From the NCBI GenBank assembly GCA_050692985.1, contig JBOGVZ010000085.1, positions 62,001-126,000 of the forward strand: a DNA stretch of 64,000 nucleotides. The letters run 5' to 3'. The position numbers were made by a program, and so were the translations under genes. This document shows, in pieces, positions 15,886-24,096 of this stretch. How positions within the stretch are numbered: position 1 is the stretch's first letter; every line of letters begins with the position of its first letter. The notes beneath the pieces were generated by a model. The model made no database searches, was not told the origin of the DNA, and saw only the letters and a list, made by a program, of their open reading frames with translations. The stretch comes from JBOGVZ01 sp050692985. GTDB taxonomy: Bacteria; Actinomycetota; UBA4738; CALAEC01.

Positions 15886-16556
15886 CGGCCCTGCGGGAGG
15901 CCCGGGCCATCGCCGCCAAGGACCTCCGCATCCAGGTGCGGGGGCGGTTCGCGGTGGCCACCGTGCTCCCCTTCGCCGCCACCGTGCTCATCGCGTTCGG
16001 GTTGTCGCTGGGACCGGGGCGAACCCTCCTCCAGCAGACCGCGCCCGGGCTGCTGTGGATGGCGGTGCTGTTCGCATCGATCCTGTCGTTCCGGCAGGCC
16101 TACCGCTCCGAAGGCGAGGACGACGCCCTGGAGGGGCTGCTGCTGTCCCCCGCCTCCCGGGCCGCGATATTCCTGGGCAAGGCCGCGGCCGTCACCGTGG
16201 AGCTGCTGGCCCTGGAGGTCGCCGTGGTCCTGGCGGTCGTGGTCCTGTTCGACGTCTCCCTGGGGGCGGCCCCCCTGGCCGTGGCCGGAGCCTTCGTCCT
16301 GGGCACCGTGGGGCTGGCGGCGGTGGGAAGCCTGTTCGGCATCCTGGCGGAGTCCCCCCGCCCCCGGGAGGCCGTGTTCCCCCTGCTGGTGCTGCCCCTG
16401 GCCACCCCGATCCTGGTGGCCGGGGCCCGGGCCACCGCCAGCGCCGCGGGTGGCGCCGGAGCCGAGGCCGGCTCGTGGCTGGGGCTGCTGGTGGCCTTCG
16501 ACCTGGTGTTCGTGGCCACGGGCATGCTGGTGTACGGGTACCTGCTGGAGGACTGA
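15882..16556 (+). CDS. ccmB: Heme exporter membrane protein CcmB
   Basis: A 224-residue membrane protein with six hydrophobic segments. Family features are the N-terminal amphipathic stretch ending KDLRIQVRGR, the loop FRQAYRSEGEDDALEGLLLSP between helices 2 and 3, and LPLATPILVAGARAT in the second half. It forms the membrane half of the CcmAB ABC complex. GTG 15882 overlaps the ccmA stop. The length matches the family norm of about 220. Confidence 0.92.
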   Translation: MTALREARAIAAKDLRIQVRGRFAVATVLPFAATVLIAFGLSLGPGRTLLQQTAPGLLWMAVLFASILSFRQAYRSEGEDDALEGLLLSPASRAAIFLGKAAAVTVELLALEVAVVLAVVVLFDVSLGAAPLAVAGAFVLGTVGLAAVGSLFGILAESPRPREAVFPLLVLPLATPILVAGARATASAAGGAGAEAGSWLGLLVAFDLVFVATGMLVYGYLLED

Positions 16557-16562
16557 GCGCTT

Positions 16563-17345
16563 GTGAGCCAGGCCGAGCGGCTGATGGGGCGGATGGTGGC
16601 CCGACGGGGCGAGCGTGCCCTGGGGTGGGCCACGGCCGGGGCCATGGCGGCCACCGCGGTCATGTCCCTGGTGGTGGCCCCGCCCGACGCCGAGCAGGGT
16701 GAGGTCCAGCGCCTGATGTACGTGCACGTCCCCACGGCATGGCTGGCCTACCTGGCCTTCGCCGTGGTGTTCGTGGCCAGCATCGCGTACCTGCGGACGA
16801 ATCGGTCCCGGTGGGATCGCCTGGCCGCCGCCTCCGCGGAGATCGGGGTCCTGTTCACGGGGCTGACGATCGTGCTGGGCTCACTGTGGGGCAAGCCCGT
16901 GTGGGGGACGTGGTGGACGTGGGATCCCAGGCTGACCACCACGGCGATCCTGTTGCTCATCTACCTGGGGTACCTGGCCGTGCGGCGGCTGACCGAGAGC
17001 CCGCCCCGGCGGGCCCGGTGGGCCGCGGTGGTGGGCATCGTGGGCTTCGTCGACGTGCCGATCGTCCACCTGTCGGTGGTGTGGTGGCGCTCGCTGCACC
17101 AGGGCGCCACGGTGGCCCGCCTGGACGGGCCCACGATCGCCCCCGTCATGCTGGCAGCGCTGCTGACCGGGGTGGCCGCCTTCACGATCGCCTACCTGTA
17201 TCTCATGGCCCTGCGCCTGCGGGTCGGCCGCCTCGAGGATCGGGTGGTGGCCGAAGCCCTCTCCCCCCGCATCGGGGAGGCGGCCCGGGCCTTCCTGGAG
17301 GACGAGCCCGAGCCCTCCACGCCTTCGGCCCGAGGGGGAGGCTGA
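16563..17345 (+). CDS. ccmC: Heme lyase/ligand-handling protein CcmC
   Basis: A 260-residue, six-helix protein. The periplasmic-side tryptophan-rich motif WGKPVWGTWWTWDPRLTT (about residues 103-120) binds heme. Conserved histidines sit before it (YVHVPTAW) and after it (VHLSVVWWRSLHQG). CcmC loads heme onto CcmE. The start is GTG 16563, 6 bases after the ccmB stop. The stop overlaps the ccmD start (TGATG). Confidence 0.94.
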   Translation: MSQAERLMGRMVARRGERALGWATAGAMAATAVMSLVVAPPDAEQGEVQRLMYVHVPTAWLAYLAFAVVFVASIAYLRTNRSRWDRLAAASAEIGVLFTGLTIVLGSLWGKPVWGTWWTWDPRLTTTAILLLIYLGYLAVRRLTESPPRRARWAAVVGIVGFVDVPIVHLSVVWWRSLHQGATVARLDGPTIAPVMLAALLTGVAAFTIAYLYLMALRLRVGRLEDRVVAEALSPRIGEAARAFLEDEPEPSTPSARGGG

Positions 17346-17494
17346 TGGCGGACAACATCGGGTTCGTGATCGCCGGCTACCTGGTGACCGCCGCGGCCGT
17401 GGGCGGGTACGTGGGCGGGCTCCTCCTGCGGGCCCGGAGGGCCCGGCACCGGGCCGCCGCGATCGCCGCCCGCCGGGCCGCCCCGCCGTCGTGA
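17345..17494 (+). CDS. ccmD: CcmD-like small membrane protein
   Basis: A 49-residue protein with one transmembrane helix (about residues 6-28) followed by an Arg/Ala-rich cytoplasmic tail (RARRARHRAA). CcmD proteins have exactly this shape and help release holo-CcmE from CcmC. Assignment rests on size, topology and position between ccmC and ccmE. Both ends overlap neighbours (TGATG and GTGA), arguing that it is translated. Confidence 0.7.
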   Translation: MADNIGFVIAGYLVTAAAVGGYVGGLLLRARRARHRAAAIAARRAAPPS

Positions 17495-17910
17495 AGCGAG
17501 GAGGGGCCGTGGTGGCGATCGCCGTCGTCGCCGGGAGCCTGATCTGGGTGGCCACCCGGGGACTCAGCGGCAACCTCGTGTACTTCCGCACCCCCACCGA
17601 GGTGCTCGAGGCCGGCGACGAGATCGTGGGCGACCGGATCCGTCTCGGCGGCCAGGTGACCCCGGGGACGTCCCGGCAGACCGGCGAGGGATTCCGGTTC
17701 GTCGTCACCGACGGCACCACCCGGCTGACCGTGCTCGACACCGCCGGGGTGCCGTCCCTGTTCCGGGACGGACAGGGGGTCGTGGCCGAGGGGTTCTACG
17801 GGCGGGACGGCGTGTTCCACGCCGACACCGTGCTGGTGAAGCACGGCAGCGAGTACCGCCCGCCCGAGCCCGGCCAGACGCCCACCTCGGCCGAGCTGGA
17901 GGAGGGCTAG
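17491..17910 (+). CDS. ccmE: Heme chaperone CcmE
   Basis: A 139-residue periplasmic-facing heme chaperone anchored by an N-terminal helix (residues 4-22). The OB-fold domain follows (YFRTPTEVLEAG, RIRLGGQV, FRFVVTDG). The heme-binding motif is LVKHGSEYRPP, with His in HxxxY. That makes it the classical His-type CcmE rather than the CxxxY variant. It carries heme from CcmC to the CcmF/H lyase. It overlaps ccmD by 4 bases. Confidence 0.94.
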   Translation: MKRGGAVVAIAVVAGSLIWVATRGLSGNLVYFRTPTEVLEAGDEIVGDRIRLGGQVTPGTSRQTGEGFRFVVTDGTTRLTVLDTAGVPSLFRDGQGVVAEGFYGRDGVFHADTVLVKHGSEYRPPEPGQTPTSAELEEG

Positions 17911-19905
17911 GTGGCACGGCTGGGGACGTTCGCCCTGGTGTTGGGCCTGGCGCTGGCGGTGTACGGGTTCCTGGCCTCGGCGGTGGGGGCCCGGAGCCGG
18001 CGGCCCCTGCTGGTGGAGAGCGCCCGGACCTCCGCGTACTCGCTGGCGGCGGTGGTGGCGGCCGCCAACGGGGCCATGCTGGCGGCCATCCTGGCCGACG
18101 ACTTCTCCATCCGGTACGTGGCCGAGAACTCCAGCCGGGCCACTCCCACGTTCTTCAAGGTGCTGTCGCTGTGGTCCGCGGATGCCGGCTCCCTCCTCCT
18201 GTGGAACCTGGTGCTGGCCGGGTTCATCGCCGCGGTGGCATTCTGGTTCCGGAGCCACCGGCCGGAGACGTTCCCGTGGGCCATGGCCACGATGTACGCG
18301 GTGCAGGTCTTCTACCTGGCCCTGGTGCTGGGGCCCACGAACCCGTTCGCCACGCTGGCCACCGCCGTGCCAGACGGCCGCGGACCGCTGCCGCTTCTCC
18401 AGAACCATCCGCTGATGGCCGCTCACCCACCGATGCTGTACCTGGGATTCATCGGCTTCACGGTGCCGTTCGCCTTCGCCATGGCCGCGCTGATCACCGG
18501 CAACCTGTCCGACCGGTGGATCCGCATCACCCGCCGGTGGACCCTGGCGGCGTGGACGTTCCTCACCGTGGGGCTGGTCCTGGGGGCGCTGTGGTCCTAC
18601 GGCGTCCTGGGGTGGGGAGGGTACTGGGCGTGGGACCCGGTGGAGAACGTGGCGCTGCTCCCGTGGCTGGTGGCCACGGCGTTCCTCCACTCGGTCCTGA
18701 TCCAGGAGCGACGGGGGATGCTGAAGGTGTGGAACCTGTCGCTGATCGTGGGGGCGTTCGCCCTGACCACGTTCGCCACGTTCCTCACCAGGGGGAGCAT
18801 CCTGTCCTCGGTCCACACGTTCGCCCAGTCGCTGGTGGGCCCCATGTACCTGGGGTTCCTGCTGCTGGTGCTGATCGCCGGCTACGGTGGCATCGCCATC
18901 CAGGCGTGGCGGCTGCGCTCGGGCGGCCGGTTCGACTCGGCGCTGTCGCGGGAAGCAGCGTTCCTGGGCAACAACCTGGTGCTGGTGGCGCTGACGCTGG
19001 TGGTGCTGCTGGGGACGATCTTCCCGCTGCTCGTCGAGGCCACGTCCGGCCGCCAGGCCACGGTCGGAGGGCCGTACTTCGAGCAGACCACCGTCCCCCT
19101 GTTCCTGGTGCTGCTGCTGCTGATGGGCGCCGGGGTGATCCTGCCGTGGCGCCGGGCCACCCCCGAGCAGGCCCGGCGGCGGCTGGCCCTGCCGGCGCTG
19201 GCGGGGGCGGCGACGGTGGTGGTCCTGGCGCTGCTGGGCATGCGGCACCTGGCCGCGCTCGTGGCCCTGGGGCTGGCCGCGTTCGTGATCGCCGCCAACG
19301 CGGCCGAGCTGGTCCGGGGGGTCCGGGGATTCGCCCGGGCCTCGGGCCGGGGTGTGGTGGCCGCGATCCCGGCGGCCGTCTCCCGCAACCGCCGCCTGTA
19401 CGGGGGGCTGGTGGCCCACCTGGGCGTGGCCATCGGCGCCGTGGCCATCACGGCGTCGTCCGCCTTCGCCCTCCAGACAGAGGTCACGCTGGCCCGAGGG
19501 GAGGAGACGGCGTTCGCCGGTCGGGTGCTCCGCTACGAGGGCTTCCGGGCCAGGACCGAGCCTCACCGGCGCGTCCTGGTGGCGGACGTGGCCGTGTCCG
19601 AAGCCGGCACACCCCGGGGGACCATGACCCCCTCGCTGAACCTGTACCCGGCCGCTTCCGAGCCGATCGGCACCCCCGCGGTCCGCTACGGCATCCTGGA
19701 GGACCTGTACGGCTCGGTCCTGGCGTTCGACGGCGAGGGACGGCGGGCCACGTTCCGGTTCCTGGTGAACCCCGGGGTGACGTGGCTATGGGTGGGGGGG
19801 GCCGTGGTGGCGGCGGGCGGGGTGGTGGCGGCCTGGCCGTCCCGACGCGCCTCGCGGGTCTCCCGGCCGGCCGAACGCCGCCGGGAGCTGGAGCGGGTGG
19901 GATAG
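17911..19905 (+). CDS. ccmF: Cytochrome c heme lyase subunit CcmF
   Basis: A 664-residue polytopic protein with about 15 hydrophobic segments. The tryptophan-rich motif WGGYWAWDPVENVALLPW (about residues 230-247) and the flanking histidine regions HPLMAAHPPMLYLG and TFLTRGSILSSVHTF are diagnostic. CcmF, with CcmH/I, ligates heme to CxxCH apocytochromes. The C-terminal domain (EETAFAGRVLRYEGF onward) is the periplasmic module. GTG 17911 follows the ccmE stop immediately. Confidence 0.96.
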   Translation: MARLGTFALVLGLALAVYGFLASAVGARSRRPLLVESARTSAYSLAAVVAAANGAMLAAILADDFSIRYVAENSSRATPTFFKVLSLWSADAGSLLLWNLVLAGFIAAVAFWFRSHRPETFPWAMATMYAVQVFYLALVLGPTNPFATLATAVPDGRGPLPLLQNHPLMAAHPPMLYLGFIGFTVPFAFAMAALITGNLSDRWIRITRRWTLAAWTFLTVGLVLGALWSYGVLGWGGYWAWDPVENVALLPWLVATAFLHSVLIQERRGMLKVWNLSLIVGAFALTTFATFLTRGSILSSVHTFAQSLVGPMYLGFLLLVLIAGYGGIAIQAWRLRSGGRFDSALSREAAFLGNNLVLVALTLVVLLGTIFPLLVEATSGRQATVGGPYFEQTTVPLFLVLLLLMGAGVILPWRRATPEQARRRLALPALAGAATVVVLALLGMRHLAALVALGLAAFVIAANAAELVRGVRGFARASGRGVVAAIPAAVSRNRRLYGGLVAHLGVAIGAVAITASSAFALQTEVTLARGEETAFAGRVLRYEGFRARTEPHRRVLVADVAVSEAGTPRGTMTPSLNLYPAASEPIGTPAVRYGILEDLYGSVLAFDGEGRRATFRFLVNPGVTWLWVGGAVVAAGGVVAAWPSRRASRVSRPAERRRELERVG

Positions 19906-20493
19906 ATGGCCCTGCACGACGACCGCCGGCCGGTGGGGCGGCCCGGGGCCCCCAGGCCGCGGAGCCGGATCGGGGTGGTGGCGGCCGTGGCCGTGGGCAT
20001 CGCCGCCCTGGCCGGCCTGCTGGGCTTCGGCCTGACCCGCGAGCCCGGGGTGCTCCGCTCTGCCCTGGTGGGGCGGCCGGCCCCGGACTTCGAGCTCCGG
20101 ACCCTCGACGGCGGGCGGACGATCGGGCTGGATGGCCTGCGGGGGCAGGTGGTGGTGGTGAACTTCTGGGCCTCGTGGTGCACCGAGTGCCGGATCGAGC
20201 ATCCCGCCCTGGCCGAGGTGTGGCGGCGGTACCGGGACCGCGGCGTGGTGGTGCTGGGGATCCCCTTCCACGACACCGAGGAGGACTCCCGGAGGTACCT
20301 CCGCGAGCTGGGCGGTGACTGGCCGATCCTGGCCGACCCCGGGGCCCGCACCGCGCTGTCGTTCGGGGTGTACGGGATCCCGGAGACCTACGTGATCGGA
20401 CCCGATGGCCGCATCTCCAGCCGGCACGTCGGCCCGGTCACCTACCCGATCCTCAGCGAGGAGATCACCCGGGTCCAGGGAGCGGCCCCGTGA
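19906..20493 (+). CDS. ccmG: Thiol:disulfide oxidoreductase CcmG/DsbE type
   Basis: A 195-residue membrane-anchored thioredoxin-fold protein. The N-terminal helix is at about residues 24-44. The domain opens with GRPAPDFELRTLDG. The active site WCTEC lies in VNFWASWCTECRIEHPAL, and the cis-Pro loop is GIPETYVI. It keeps CxxCH cysteines of apocytochromes reduced. ATG 19906 directly abuts the ccmF stop. The cluster has no obvious CcdA/DsbD electron donor, so that must be encoded elsewhere. Confidence 0.93.
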   Translation: MALHDDRRPVGRPGAPRPRSRIGVVAAVAVGIAALAGLLGFGLTREPGVLRSALVGRPAPDFELRTLDGGRTIGLDGLRGQVVVVNFWASWCTECRIEHPALAEVWRRYRDRGVVVLGIPFHDTEEDSRRYLRELGGDWPILADPGARTALSFGVYGIPETYVIGPDGRISSRHVGPVTYPILSEEITRVQGAAP

Positions 20494-21014
20494 GGTCCCG
20501 CCGGGGGGCCCTGGCCGCGACGGCCCTGGCGGCCGCGCTGGTGGCGGCCGGTGGGGCGCTGGCGGTCACCGCGGCCCGGGGGCCGGAGCCGCCGGTGACG
20601 GTCGAGGAGCGGGCCCAGGCCGTGGCCGAGGGGCTGCGGTGCCCCGTCTGCCAGAACCTCTCCGTGGCCGACTCCCCGTCCGCCCTGGCCGCCGAGATGC
20701 GCCGAACGATCGCCGACCGGCTCCGAGCCGGCCAATCCCCCGAGGAGATCCGTGGTGGGTTCGTGGCCGCCTACGGCGAGTGGATCCTCCAGGAGCCTCC
20801 CAAGCGAGGCATCAACCTGGTGGCCTGGCTGGCGCCGGGGATCCTGTTCCTGGCGGGGGCGGCCGCGGGGGTGCTGGCGATCCGGCGGTGGACCGCCGGG
20901 GGCCGGCCGGCGGGGCCTCCCGGAGGTGACGGGACCGGTCCCCCCGCGCTGCCGGCGGCGGACCGCCGCCTCCTGGACCGGGCCCTGGCCTCGCTCCCGG
21001 AGGAGCCTGAGTGA
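20490..21014 (+). CDS. ccmH: Cytochrome c maturation protein CcmH
   Basis: A 174-residue protein with an N-terminal signal/anchor (residues 6-29), the redox motif LRCPVCQNLSVADS (about residue 52), the conserved three-helix domain (AEMRRTIADRLRAGQSPEEI, YGEWILQEPPKRG) and a C-terminal transmembrane helix (about residues 113-132). It reduces or presents the apocytochrome thiols to CcmF. GTG 20490 overlaps the ccmG stop. Confidence 0.94.
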   Translation: MRSRRGALAATALAAALVAAGGALAVTAARGPEPPVTVEERAQAVAEGLRCPVCQNLSVADSPSALAAEMRRTIADRLRAGQSPEEIRGGFVAAYGEWILQEPPKRGINLVAWLAPGILFLAGAAAGVLAIRRWTAGGRPAGPPGGDGTGPPALPAADRRLLDRALASLPEEPE

Positions 21015-21871
21015 CCTGGGTGGTGCTGGCCGTCGCCGCCGTCCTGGCCGCCGTGGCCGCGGCCGGGGTGATGAGCCCGTTCCGCGGCGGCCGCCGGGTG
21101 AGCCTGGAGGGCCCGCCGGACCCCCTGGAGGAGGAGCGCCGGACCCTGCTGCGGAGCCTCCGCGACCTGGAGGAGGAGCGACGGGAAGGCGAGGTCACCG
21201 AGGGGACCTACCGATCGCTCCGGGCCGAGACCGAGGCCCGGGCCGTGGCCGTGCTGCGGGCCCTCGAGGAGCGCCGGGGCGCGGTCCCGCAGGAGCTCGG
21301 GGACCTCCGGCCCCGGCCACCGGCGGGAGGCGGGCACCGCCTGACGGTGGCCTCGGGGGCGATCCTGCTCGTGGCGCTGGGAGCGGCCATGGTGCCGCTC
21401 CTGGCCGGGGCCGTTGGGGACCGCCCCCCCGGCCGGCCGATCACCGGCGGGGTCCCCGGGGCCACCAACCCGATCTCGTTCTTCGAGCAGCGCGTGCGGG
21501 ACCATCCCGACGACCTGGCGGCGCGCCTGGACCTGGCCGAGCGGTACCTGGAGGCGGGGGACGCCCGGGCCGCGGTCCCCCAGTACCTGGAGGCCCTGCG
21601 CATCGACCCCCGCAGCGCCGAGGCCCACGCCCAGCTCGGCTTCGTGCTGTACCGGTCGGGCCGCCCCCGGGACGGCCTGCAGGCGGTCGACGAGGCGCTG
21701 CGGGTGGATCCCGGCTTCCCCGTGGCGCTGTACTACCGGGGCCTGATCCTGCTCGACGGCCTGGACCGCCCCGCCGAGGCGGCCGAGGCGCTGCGGGCCT
21801 ATCTCCGGGAGGCGCCCTTCGGCGCCTACCGGGAGGCCGCGGAGGACCTGCTGGACCGAGCGGGGGCCTGA
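21011..21871 (+). CDS. ccmI: CcmI-like TPR protein of cytochrome c biogenesis
   Basis: A 286-residue protein. The first helix (residues 2-22) is followed by a cytoplasmic stretch with LRDLEEERREGEVTEGTYRSL, the typical CcmI N-terminal segment. A second helix (about residues 113-136) and C-terminal TPR repeats follow (LDLAERYLEAGDARAAVPQYLEAL, AHAQLGFVLYRSGRPRDGL). The TPR part binds apocytochrome c. It closes the operon and overlaps ccmH by 4 bases. Confidence 0.88.
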   Translation: MTWVVLAVAAVLAAVAAAGVMSPFRGGRRVSLEGPPDPLEEERRTLLRSLRDLEEERREGEVTEGTYRSLRAETEARAVAVLRALEERRGAVPQELGDLRPRPPAGGGHRLTVASGAILLVALGAAMVPLLAGAVGDRPPGRPITGGVPGATNPISFFEQRVRDHPDDLAARLDLAERYLEAGDARAAVPQYLEALRIDPRSAEAHAQLGFVLYRSGRPRDGLQAVDEALRVDPGFPVALYYRGLILLDGLDRPAEAAEALRAYLREAPFGAYREAAEDLLDRAGA

Positions 21872-21884
21872 CCGGCCGCCGGGC

Positions 21885-22013
21885 TCAGGCGTGGGCCCGG
21901 TGGTGCCACCGAAACGTTCGCAGCCGTTCGCGGTCCACCGAGCCGCCCACGAACAGCACCGACACCAGCAGGCCTCCGACCGCCAGGGCGGCGTCCACCC
22001 GGAATGGACCCAT
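21885..22013 (-). CDS. Small single-helix membrane protein (candidate)
   Basis: A 42-residue frame starting at ATG 22013. It has one hydrophobic segment (DAALAVGGLLVSVLFVGG) and a basic, His-rich tail (RERLRTFRWHHRAHA). It lies 35 bases downstream of the DUF296 gene on the same strand. The RBS is weak. No family recognised; it is kept because the hydrophobic/basic pattern is protein-like. Confidence 0.35.
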   Translation of the reverse strand: MGPFRVDAALAVGGLLVSVLFVGGSVDRERLRTFRWHHRAHA

Positions 22014-22048
22014 GGTGGCCCGGCCCGATGCGACCGTCGAGGAGCGGG

Positions 22049-22471
22049 TCACAGGGAGATGAGCGGCAGGCCCACCTCGTCGTCCTGCCGACGCTCGAGC
22101 ACGGCGGGGAGTGGAGAGAGGAACAGCTCGCAGGTGGCCCCCACCCGAGCATCGAACACGTGCCCGCCCCTGGCCGTGCCGTCCCGGAAGGAGACCGTGG
22201 CGTGGAGATGGATCCTGGGCCGGCCCTCGAACCGCGACACGTTGCCGAGGAGGGCGAGGACCTCGACCTCCTCCTCGATGCGGAACCGGTCGTACTCCTT
22301 GCGACCGAGGTCGTAGAACCCCAGCGTGGCCTCTCGCAACGCGCCGATGCCCTCGACCCGGGCGCCCCCCACCCCATGCTCGTCAGCCAGCGCGGCGAGG
22401 GATCCCATCACCTCCTCGCCGGTCTGGAGCACCACCACGAACGTGCCATCGTCGAAGCGCCTGGCGTTCAT
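22049..22471 (-). CDS. DUF296/PPC-domain DNA-binding-type protein
   Basis: A 140-residue protein matching the PPC (DUF296) fold: FVVVLQTGEEVMGSLAAL, GGARVEGIGALREATLGFYD, GNVSRFEGRPRIHLHATVSF and GTARGGHVFDARVGATCELF. In plants the domain accompanies AT-hooks. Bacterial stand-alone members are trimeric and of uncertain function. Two ATGs are in frame. The second, at 22471, is preferred because GGAGGT sits 4 bases upstream of it, and that RBS lies inside the longer frame. Confidence 0.82.
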   Translation of the reverse strand: MNARRFDDGTFVVVLQTGEEVMGSLAALADEHGVGGARVEGIGALREATLGFYDLGRKEYDRFRIEEEVEVLALLGNVSRFEGRPRIHLHATVSFRDGTARGGHVFDARVGATCELFLSPLPAVLERRQDDEVGLPLISL

Positions 22472-22489
22472 GCCACCTCCGTTCATGGC

Positions 22490-22516
22490 GAAGGGCCGGG
22501 CGTGGCCCGGCCCTTC
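22490..22516 (-). terminator. Terminator hairpin after ferredoxin
   Basis: A perfect 11-base inverted repeat (GAAGGGCCGGG at 22490-22500, CCCGGCCCTTC at 22506-22516) with a 5-base loop lies 25 bases beyond the ferredoxin stop and just before the DUF296 start. Confidence 0.65.
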
Positions 22517-22541
22517 CGTCCCGCTCCCGCTCGCCCCCGGA

Positions 22542-22871
22542 CTAGCCGACGCTCTCCCAGGCGGCGACCTTGGGGTGATCCTTGTCCACGGGACCGACCT
22601 GGGCGGCCCCGCCCGGCGACACGTACCCGGCGATCTCCTCGGAGAAGAACTCGGCGTTGATCGGGGTGAACTCCTTCCACTCGTCGGGGACGTCGTCCTC
22701 GGCGAAGATGGCGGTCACCGGGCACACCGGCTCACAGGCCGCGCAGTCCACGCACTCGTCGGGCTGGATGTACAGCATCCGCCCGCCCTCGTAGATGCAG
22801 TCCACCGGGCACTCGTCCACGCAGGCCCGATCCTTCACGTCGATGCACGGCTCGGTGATGGTGTAGGTCAT
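22542..22871 (-). CDS. fdxA: Seven-iron (3Fe-4S/4Fe-4S) ferredoxin
   Basis: A 109-residue low-potential electron carrier. The first cluster motif is CxxxxxxxCxxxCP (starting EPCIDVKDRACVDECPVDC). The second is CVDCAACEPVCP, a complete 4Fe-4S set. The spacing of the first motif fits the 3Fe-4S site of actinobacterial FdxA/FdxC proteins, and the C-terminal 45-residue extension (WKEFTPINAEFF onward) is typical of them. ATG 22871 is preceded by GGGAGGAG. A TTGACA occurs at 22926-22921 on the minus strand, but its matching -10 is weak. Confidence 0.92.
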   Translation of the reverse strand: MTYTITEPCIDVKDRACVDECPVDCIYEGGRMLYIQPDECVDCAACEPVCPVTAIFAEDDVPDEWKEFTPINAEFFSEEIAGYVSPGGAAQVGPVDKDHPKVAAWESVG

Positions 22872-22976
22872 TGGCCTCGCTCCTCCCGGCTCTCGGTACT
22901 TCTTTTTCCCTTTTCCACCGTGTCAACCGTGTATTTCGGAGTGTACCGCGAGATGGGCCAGGGGGCCAGTCAAGGA

Positions 22977-22999
22977 CGAGCTACTCCCCCGGACCCCCT
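22977..22999. repeat. 23-base direct repeat, copy 1
   Basis: Identical to 23053-23075 (begins CGAGCTACTCC, ends GGACCCCCT), 76 bases apart. It lies between the ferredoxin and LLM oxidoreductase genes. Function unknown. Confidence 0.6.
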
Positions 23000-23052
23000 T
23001 CAGTCCCGGGGGATCGCTCGCCGGGTGGTCTCGCGCCGGTCCCGGATCCGGG

Positions 23053-23075
23053 CGAGCTACTCCCCCGGACCCCCT
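23053..23075. repeat. 23-base direct repeat, copy 2
   Basis: Second identical copy. Its last base is the first base of the LLM oxidoreductase stop triplet, read on the plus strand. The interval between copies may have arisen by tandem duplication of the 3' flank. Confidence 0.6.
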
Positions 23076-24073
23076 CAGTGCTCGACGGCCGGATCGGGGG
23101 CCACCGCCAGCACGGTGCCCATGATCGAGGACACCGCCTCCTGGGCAGGCACCGGGTACACGACGACCAGGTCCGCCCCGGCCTGGTGGAAGGCGGCCAG
23201 CCGCTCCTGGGCCTGCTCGCGCGTCCCCAGCAGGCAGACCGTCTCGACGAGCCCCCGGGGGACGTGGTCCCATCCCGGCCCCCCGGTCGGACGACCGGCG
23301 GCCTCCGCCTCGTTGCCCAGCCCCATGGCCTCGAACTGACGGCGGTACTTGGGCATCGCGGCGTACTGCCCGGCGACCTCCCGGAGCGCGGTCAGCGCGT
23401 GGGCTCGGTCGTGGCCCAGGCACGCCCGGACGTAGACGGCCACGGCGACCCGGCCGGGATCGCGCCCGGCCCGCTCGGCGCCGCGGGCCACCTCCTGCCG
23501 GGCCCGGACCACCCGCTCGGGGGTGCACCAGTTCAGGAGCACGCCATCGGCCGCCTCGCCGGCCAGCTCGGTCATCCGCGGACCCAGGGCGGCCAGGAAC
23601 ACCGGGACCCCGGGGGCGGGGTGGTCGAGCCCGGCCACGTCCGTCTGGCCCCCGGGACCGTCTTCCACTACGTCGCGGCCGAGAAGCGCCTCCCGCACAT
23701 CCCGCAGGAACCGTCGGGCCTCCTCGATGGCCCCGCTCGACCCCAGTCCCAGGACGAACCGGCCCGCGGACAGGTCGTCGATGGTGGCCGCGGCCAGGGC
23801 GGTCGTTTGGACGTCGCGCCGGTCCATGCGAACAACCCCGGTGGCCAGGCGGAGCCGGGTAGTCGCCCCGGCGAAGCCGGCCAGGGTGGAGAAGGCCTCC
23901 CGGGCAGCGATCTCCGGGGTGAACACCGCTTCGTACCCCGTCTCCTCCACGGTCTCCACGATCTGGAGCAGGTCGCGCCACGGCACCACCTGCCGAACCC
24001 GGGCGCCGCGTTCCTCGAACGTGAGCCCGTACCCATTGAGGGCCACGGCAAGCTGCATGGTCCGCTCCGCCAT
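23075..24073 (-). CDS. LLM-class (luciferase-like) flavin/F420-dependent oxidoreductase
   Basis: A 332-residue TIM-barrel protein of the bacterial luciferase-like monooxygenase superfamily. Visible landmarks are MQLAVALNGYG at strand 1, GYEAVFTPEIAAREAF, TRLRLATGVV, DDLSAGRFVLGLGSSG (loop binding the flavin phosphate) and PVFLAALGPRMTELAGEAADGVLLNW. In actinobacteria many such proteins use F420. The sequence does not prove which flavin. ATG 24073 is chosen because a GATACC-like -10 lies about 6 bases upstream. ATG 24058 with GGAG 6 bases before it is an alternative. It is divergent from the hydrolase gene, with 23 bases between starts. Confidence 0.88.
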   Translation of the reverse strand: MAERTMQLAVALNGYGLTFEERGARVRQVVPWRDLLQIVETVEETGYEAVFTPEIAAREAFSTLAGFAGATTRLRLATGVVRMDRRDVQTTALAAATIDDLSAGRFVLGLGSSGAIEEARRFLRDVREALLGRDVVEDGPGGQTDVAGLDHPAPGVPVFLAALGPRMTELAGEAADGVLLNWCTPERVVRARQEVARGAERAGRDPGRVAVAVYVRACLGHDRAHALTALREVAGQYAAMPKYRRQFEAMGLGNEAEAAGRPTGGPGWDHVPRGLVETVCLLGTREQAQERLAAFHQAGADLVVVYPVPAQEAVSSIMGTVLAVAPDPAVEH

Positions 24074-24081
24074 CCCGGCGG

Positions 24082-24087
24082 TATCCT
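24082..24087 (+). promoter_or_regulatory. -10 element between divergent starts
   Basis: TATCCT lies 9 bases before GTG 24097. On the other strand the overlapping GATACC could serve the LLM gene. Both transcripts would be leaderless or nearly so. Confidence 0.4.
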
Positions 24088-24096
24088 CACACACCC

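Noticed and set aside
22890..22926. A full sigma70 promoter for the ferredoxin gene
   Set aside because: TTGACA is perfect, but at 16-19 bases spacing the best -10 (AGAAGT or similar) lacks the TA...T pattern, so it is mentioned only in the ferredoxin entry.
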